Assembly (NCBI GenBank): GCA_900660155.1
Contig: CABFPE010000350.1
Span: forward strand, 463,395 to 527,394
Length of the DNA: 64,000 nucleotides
From: Hofstenia miamia
Lineage: Eukaryota > Xenacoelomorpha > Acoela > Hofsteniidae
Direction: 5' to 3'
A program made the translations under genes and the position numbers. Positions 60,601 to 64,000 of this stretch are shown here, one piece after another. The notes beneath the pieces are model-generated. The model was not told where the DNA came from, made no database searches, and saw only the letters and a program-made list of their open reading frames with translations. Position 1 is the first letter of the stretch. Every line of letters begins with the position of its first letter.

Positions 60601-61433
60601 GATTGTCATATCGTTTGATTTACGCTGTCCTAACAGAAGATTCAATATTTTTTTATGATACACAACAAACGACTCCTTTCGCTCATTTAACGAATCTTCA
60701 TTACGCGCCGTTAAACTCTGGATCATGGTCACCACTTGGAGACATTTTCATTGTTTGCTCATCGGATGGTTATGTTACTTTAATAACCTTCGATCGACAC
60801 GAACTGGGAGAGATTTACCCGAATCCAGACAGTTGCAAAACAAATACATCGGATGAAGTTGTAAAGCTTTGTGAACCGCTAAATGGTGTCACTGTAGACG
60901 TTCCGTCAACTATCCCTGATTTAATCATTACAAAACTGAAAACCCCTGAAAACACTAAATCCCCAGTTTTTCAGTCAGTCGAAAAGAAATCTGAAAAGTC
61001 AAAATCAGTTTCCAAACGGAGAGTTAACATTACAACAATATCAAGCTCGAATCAAAATGGTTCAGGACAGAGTTCGTTAACCAAGAAAAGTGAATTTACA
61101 CCTAAAAACACATTAACTACACCAAAGAACTCAACATCCTCTTCTCCCTTCACAACGCCTTTGAACACTTCAGCATCTTCTGACCTTCGTTTAACTTCTC
61201 CTTTACTGACGTCCTTATCTGACTCAGCTAAACGAATTACATCGACCTCTGATTCTAAGTCGAAAGTAGAAAGCGTCTCTTTCACCCCTAAACAAATTTT
61301 TTCTCCTAACAGTTGTTTCAATACATCATCTTTAAAAACTGCGAAACGACAATTATCCTTGACTCCTGACATCAAGCAATCTACCAATGGGCAAAAGAAG
61401 AGGCGCGTGGCCTTTGTTACTATCTCACCCTGA
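46036..61433 (+). CDS. CHAF1B: CAF-1 p60 subunit (chromatin assembly factor 1 subunit B), 5 coding exons
   Basis: Nuclear WD40 histone chaperone subunit that, with p150 and RBBP4, deposits new H3-H4 on replicating DNA and contacts ASF1. Exons at 46036-46299, 46382-46626, 46719-46879, 47117-47384 and 60602-61433 join in phase to 589 residues (human 559). The start MRYETPEISWHNTQPVY matches the family N-terminus with no offset. WD40 signatures follow: ATAGGDSIVRLWRV, FSPNGSQIASGGDDQ, TLRGHLEDINDLSWS, SASVDNTCLVWN, GVSCDPLGHYLASLS, FFKRLSFSPSGE, EDSIFFYDTQQTTPF. The last 200 residues are Ser/Thr/Lys rich, probably disordered, with two B-like motifs (KRRVNITTI near 451, KKRRVAFVTISP at the end). 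Intron 4 is 13.2 kb and transposon-laden. AlaRS lies head to head about 6.1 kb upstream. Confidence 0.96.
46382..46626 (+). CDS. CHAF1B: CHAF1B exon 2
   Basis: Encodes residues 89-169 and two bases of Gly170 (VILLWQKDAH, LNKETWRVFRTLRGHLEDI, SASVDNTCLVWN). Intron 1 is 82 bp. The donor is AAGGG|GTAAAT. Confidence 0.95.
46719..46879 (+). CDS. CHAF1B: CHAF1B exon 3
   Basis: Encodes residues 170-223 and one base of codon 224 (FVQGVSCDPLGHYLASLSND). Intron 2 is 92 bp. The exon ends AAGG|GTATAT. Confidence 0.9.
47117..47384 (+). CDS. CHAF1B: CHAF1B exon 4
   Basis: Encodes residues 224-312 and two bases of Lys313 (GDSKMFIE, FFKRLSFSPSGE, YIYTRSNLNKPVIYLP). An earlier AG at 47104-47105 looks usable but would create an early stop. 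GTTTAG|GTGATT keeps the frame from exon 3. Confidence 0.9.
47385..51690 (+). other. CHAF1B intron 4, left part
   Basis: AT-rich. Small frames (47786, 49276, 49835, 50949) resemble nothing known, and no element ends were recognised. A (TA)n array lies at 51590-51621. Confidence 0.4.
51695..52115 (+). repeat. Dispersed repeat, copy 2
   Basis: Collinear with 1866-2335: TTTTACATGCCATCATAAT, AGTAATTCAATTTG, TTCCCATTAGCATGGACCAT and CTGATGGTTTCTTTAAAATC. Moderate divergence with small indels. No coding potential. Same orientation as copy 1. Confidence 0.5.
52116..53011 (+). other. CHAF1B intron 4, before the second gap
   Basis: AT-rich, ending in a (TA)n array at 52986-53011. Nothing else recognised. 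Confidence 0.4.
53012..53262. other. Assembly gap (251 N)
   Basis: N run flanked on both sides by (TA)n, so it is probably an unresolved longer (TA)n array or repeat inside it. Confidence 0.99.
53295..53345. repeat. 16-bp hairpin beside (TA)n
   Basis: CTCTTTGTACTATGGA pairs with TCCATAGTTCAAAGAG with one mismatch, loop of 19 bases. It starts 12 bases after a (TA)n array. Confidence 0.7.
53682..53698. repeat. (TA)n at the LINE 3' end
   Basis: Eight TA units directly after the LINE 3' UTR. Confidence 0.85.
53699..55770 (-). mobile_element. LINE with endonuclease and RT, flanked by (TA)n on both sides
   Basis: The minus strand starts with an APE endonuclease (KLKIAHLNVRSLVAHRIEFL, FGITETWLDDSCPV, SSRGGGLLILVPKTL). 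It then jumps at KPVYKKGDPLNGLNYRPISV into the RT (FGFRRDYSTVDAL, SIDLSKAFDSMDHAIL, SRGIPQGTVLEPILF, YADDICIVS). The C-terminal part is open from 54316 to 53837 (TYACILLTNLTIQQSERINR), followed by a 3' UTR with AATAAA (53712-53717). The stretch between endonuclease and RT is deleted, and a few frameshifts occur. ORF1 is missing. It resembles CR1/Jockey-group LINEs. Confidence 0.8.
55770..55794. repeat. (TA)n at the LINE 5' end
   Basis: TA units with one G interruption, directly before the truncated 5' end of the LINE. Confidence 0.85.
55795..57200 (+). other. CHAF1B intron 4, middle
   Basis: A minus-strand frame at 56273-56536 (TAIRNVRETYISNKENIRND) could be protein debris of an unknown family. 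Otherwise nothing recognised. Confidence 0.35.
57210..58500 (-). pseudogene. BED-finger hAT transposase (ZBED5/SCAND3-like), broken
   Basis: The minus strand has a BED zinc finger (CIVCGEKLASSAMAPAKLKRH, KTKHPE) at 58480-58390. A 215-residue open frame at 58272-57625 has the catalytic segments EFHVDDSTDSSGKAQLLVFV and KWTDGAPAMTGFLKGFV. The C-terminal dimerisation region (ALRLLVQFSTSYLCEFGFSA, LSVEDEIHVSLS) lies at 57390-57240 in another frame. Several stops or frame changes separate the three parts. This is the hAT group close to vertebrate ZBED5/FAM200/SCAND3. Terminal repeats were not located. Confidence 0.75.
58970..59765 (-). mobile_element. Fragment of an RT-bearing element, C-terminal domain
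   Basis: The minus strand reads FLTLKEKHPD, then PKHFGLSFTPAEFRILLCYR and LRDAIFATASKGALSPVLE, GRPAALTVISSL, HALEISDNRKLTKYAKLC and SIPVVFNQ. This order recalls RT-containing proteins common in sponges and cnidarians, whose C-terminus carries RPAAxDVTVISPLQ and HNxxRDxIF motifs. Only terminal parts are seen and the element is broken. Its exact class is uncertain. Confidence 0.5.
59766..60601 (+). other. CHAF1B intron 4, right end
   Basis: AT-rich with no recognised feature. The acceptor CATTTATTTTAG ends at 60601. Confidence 0.5.
60602..61433 (+). CDS. CHAF1B: CHAF1B exon 5 (last)
   Basis: Encodes Lys313 to 589 and the TGA stop. It starts with the last WD40 blades (LSYRLIYAVLTEDSIFFYD, SSDGYVTLITFDRHELG) and ends with a Ser/Thr-rich tail. 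The 13-kb intron before it could make this exon be annotated as a separate gene. Confidence 0.93.
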
Positions 61434-61502
61434 CTAATCGTATAATTGTTGTTTCTTGTCGCATTTGTTTTAGTATTTATTTATGATAATTCTGATCATC
61501 AC

Positions 61503-61508
61503 AATAAA
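61503..61508 (+). terminator. CHAF1B: CHAF1B poly(A) signal
   Basis: AATAAA lies about 70 bases past the TGA stop and is followed by T-rich DNA, a normal metazoan 3' end. Confidence 0.6.
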
Positions 61509-61877
61509 ATATTGAATTTGATATTGTATATTTTATACAAGAATCTATTAATTTTTATTCAATTCTAAGCAATTTCTGTTTGTTTAACATATATTCATTT
61601 CTTTGAACGCATCAACTCATTCTTAGTTGCATTCTTTTACGAAAGTTTAGTAGTTATTTCATTTTTAAATTTCCTTCAAGAATTCGAAGATAATATCCGC
61701 TAGTGGTATTCATGAATAAGCTGGGTAAGTGTTCAACTATGTATGTATTAAAACTGTAAAATGATGTCGTTATAGAATATGGAGAGCAATTAATCTGCTA
61801 GTCCTACCTATTATTTAAGTATTTAAAATTTGTTATTATGTTCTCCATACAATGAAAAGGCAACAATTAGTGACGAC

Positions 61878-63182
61878 TAGGGCCCGGTGGTTTCCCGAAA
61901 CCGATACCGCGGTATTTTGCCCAAAAAATTAATCGGTATTTTATTTAGGAATATATGTATGGTATGCAAACCCGCGGGTCAACATTTGCAGTATGAAAAC
62001 TTGAAGTTATTCTGTACAAGGTCTATGATATATCACTTAGAAAACTGGAAATTTCTTAGGAAGAAATGTCTCTTAATCATGCAGTAGCATTGTATGACTG
62101 ATCAGCGCATAAAATGTTGTCATTGATACCTTCATTAGAGATTTTTTCTTAAAAATCACATTTACAATGTGGCAATTTCATTCGCGATAAGGTGCATTTA
62201 TTTCTGACAAGTCATGATTATTAATTTTAAATCCTTTTATTTATGCTCAAGGTGGAAAGGTCCATTGAGTTTTAATAAACTGGTGGTGTGTAACATTTCG
62301 GTAGGGTTGTACTTCTCTCTTGCTTTTTCATATTAAATATTTGTCTATGGAGCACCTAAAAATTCTATTTTCTTTGTCAGATTCTAATGTTCAATAAAAT
62401 TCATGCATATTTGTAATAACTAGGTCTAGCATAAGTCAATAAAGTTAAAATTTTCACATAAGAAATCCGAAAAATATCATATAATTGATATAACCATGGT
62501 TTGCTACAACTGCAAAAAATTGTTTTTATTTTTGTCTTTAATTATAGATTTGTAGTGATGAAATAAATAATTAAGAAAAATTTAGACTCAAACAATTTCA
62601 AATTTTGAGGTAAAGAGAATGTGAAAATCGGTTTTTAGGTAAATAATGTCAATATTATAAGATCAAAGTTTGCAGTTTTTAGGTAAAAAATAACAGCCCT
62701 ATTAATTTACGTAAATCCTCGAGTATAAATCGACACCATATATCAGCTGCACCCCAACTTTAAGGATTATTTTTGAGTTGCAGGTATACAGCATGTAAGA
62801 AGCCGCATTTGCCATGGCACACTAATTGTGTCCTTCCCAACATGTTATCCTTTTATTTAACAAACTTAATTTAACCATAATTAACAAATCAGCCAACACG
62901 TCATCGAGGAGGGGCGAAATTGAATGCTGTGTGTACCTAGTGTCTTATTATTGAGTAATTATTTTTAGCATTTGGACATTCTAAGATGTAACTTACCTTT
63001 AAGCAAAATGTTAGTTTTACAGGTATACACGAGGATTTACGGTACTTCTTAACAAAACATTCATTTAAATGTTTTCATATATATATGGTACATATAATAT
63101 TGATTTTTCATAGTCAACCGATACCGCGGTGTTTTGAGTAATACCGAACCGACTTCCAAAAATTTCATACCGCTGGGCCACA
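61878..63182. mobile_element. Non-autonomous hAT-type element with 8-bp target duplication
   Basis: GTGACGAC occurs exactly at both flanks (61870-61877, 63183-63190). Left end TAGGGCCCGGTGGTTTCCCG, right complement TGTGGCCCAGCGGTATGAAA. ACCGATACCGCGGT lies just inside both ends (61911, 63119). The 1305-bp interior has no transposase frame. The 8-bp duplication and (C/T)AGGGCCCGGCGGT-like ends fit the hAT superfamily. Confidence 0.8.
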
Positions 63183-63190
63183 GTGACGAC

Positions 63191-64000
63191 TTGTTAATAG
63201 TTAATTCAATTCGTAAATTTCTTTATTTTTGTGAAAACCCGTATAAAATTGAATTAAATATAAAGTCGACGTTCTACTGCGATTCTTGTTTTTCTTTTGG
63301 AAACTTTAGACGTTATATTTTGTTATTTGTAAACAGTACCGCACTTTATAACACGTTAGGTCAAAATTTCTTAGTTTTTTGGTCAATTTTTACGATCAAA
63401 ATACTAAGTGTTAGGTCAAAAAATACTTGCTGTAAACATCACATTCAATGTTATTTGAAGCATGGATACGAGTCAGGATAAGGGATGCTTTTCTATTGAC
63501 TACCTGTTAAAAATGAAGATCCTCAAATAATAAGTCTAGGGCCTCTTATTTTCACTATATATGTAAGCAATGATATTTTTGGTGTGAAATTTTGCATATT
63601 AATTCATATTTTCAAGAAGTACGCTTAATGCTGTTCAATAGATTATATTTATTAAAAAATATAATAAATCAATGCATTCCGTAATTGAATCTATAGCATC
63701 ATTTTGCAACAAATTAACATAATGAAGATAAACCTTAATTTTGTAATTTAACAGATTATTGATTTTCGATTTTACAAAATGAACATTACAATATCAAATA
63801 TTTAAAAATCACCAAATATACAATTTTTTTAACAAAGAAAGGAAATAAATGTATATTAGATTTATATTACAATGATTTCCAATAATAAATTATAACAAAA
63901 TTCGTCAAGAACTTGTCACCTTAAAATACGACTTCGATGTCTGGCTTTGTTCAAAAACAGTACCAGATCAAATATTCTATCTCTATTGAATATAGAAAAA
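63191..64000. other. Downstream AT-rich DNA
   Basis: A 115-residue frame overlapping the hAT end into this region is a chance frame. Nothing else recognised. Confidence 0.4.

Noticed and set aside
60602-61433. The last CHAF1B exon as a separate gene
   Set aside because: It begins mid-WD40 right after an acceptor, and its phase completes exon 4 exactly.
63134-63481. 115-residue plus-strand frame
   Set aside because: It straddles the hAT end and its target duplication and resembles nothing known; a chance frame.

Overview
The window is nuclear DNA from an AT-rich, intron-rich invertebrate-type metazoan. Two conserved animal genes are split into many short exons by GT-AG introns, and the rest is mostly decayed LINEs and DNA transposons with long (TA)n arrays. 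The species cannot be named from the sequence alone. There are two runs of N (29280-30279 and 53012-53262), each beside a (TA)n array.

The left half is dominated by a cytosolic alanyl-tRNA synthetase gene on the minus strand, from the start codon at 39945 to the stop at 8731. It has 18 coding exons whose phases all join to give 957 residues. The catalytic core, editing domain and C-Ala domain are all present. One intron (39347-39352 donor) appears to use a GC donor. Introns 6, 7, 8, 12 and 13 (numbered from the start codon) are filled with transposons. These include a hAT-type non-autonomous element with a perfect 8-bp target duplication (23512-24287), a Harbinger-like element with a TTA duplication (34742-37155), a 186-bp MITE (33821-34006), a decayed piggyBac (17250-18770), and an unusual element bounded by (TA)n and repeated GGGCCCTTTGTAA motifs (30330-32278). 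A sequence that folds as a complete type I hammerhead ribozyme lies at 15059-15099 in intron 13.

About 6 kb separates this gene from a divergently transcribed second gene. That spacer holds a degraded Tc1/mariner copy (40157-41310) only about 210 bp from the synthetase start codon, and a decayed hAT fragment.

The right half carries CHAF1B, the p60 WD40 subunit of chromatin assembly factor 1. It lies on the plus strand in five coding exons (46036-61433) and encodes 589 residues. A 13.2-kb intron separates exons 4 and 5 and contains a LINE flanked by (TA)n, a BED-finger hAT transposase relic and a fragment of a reverse-transcriptase element. The protein ends in two KRRV-type B-like motifs expected to bind ASF1. 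Beyond the gene is another hAT-type element with a perfect 8-bp duplication (61878-63182).

The first 7.3 kb, beyond the 3' end of the synthetase gene, is a graveyard of LINE fragments and a P-element-like transposase piece. No tRNA, rRNA, CRISPR or prokaryotic features were seen. The two host genes are housekeeping genes with no obvious shared pathway. Both start codons sit within a few bases of a splice-acceptor-like sequence, which suggests 5' UTR introns or spliced-leader trans-splicing.
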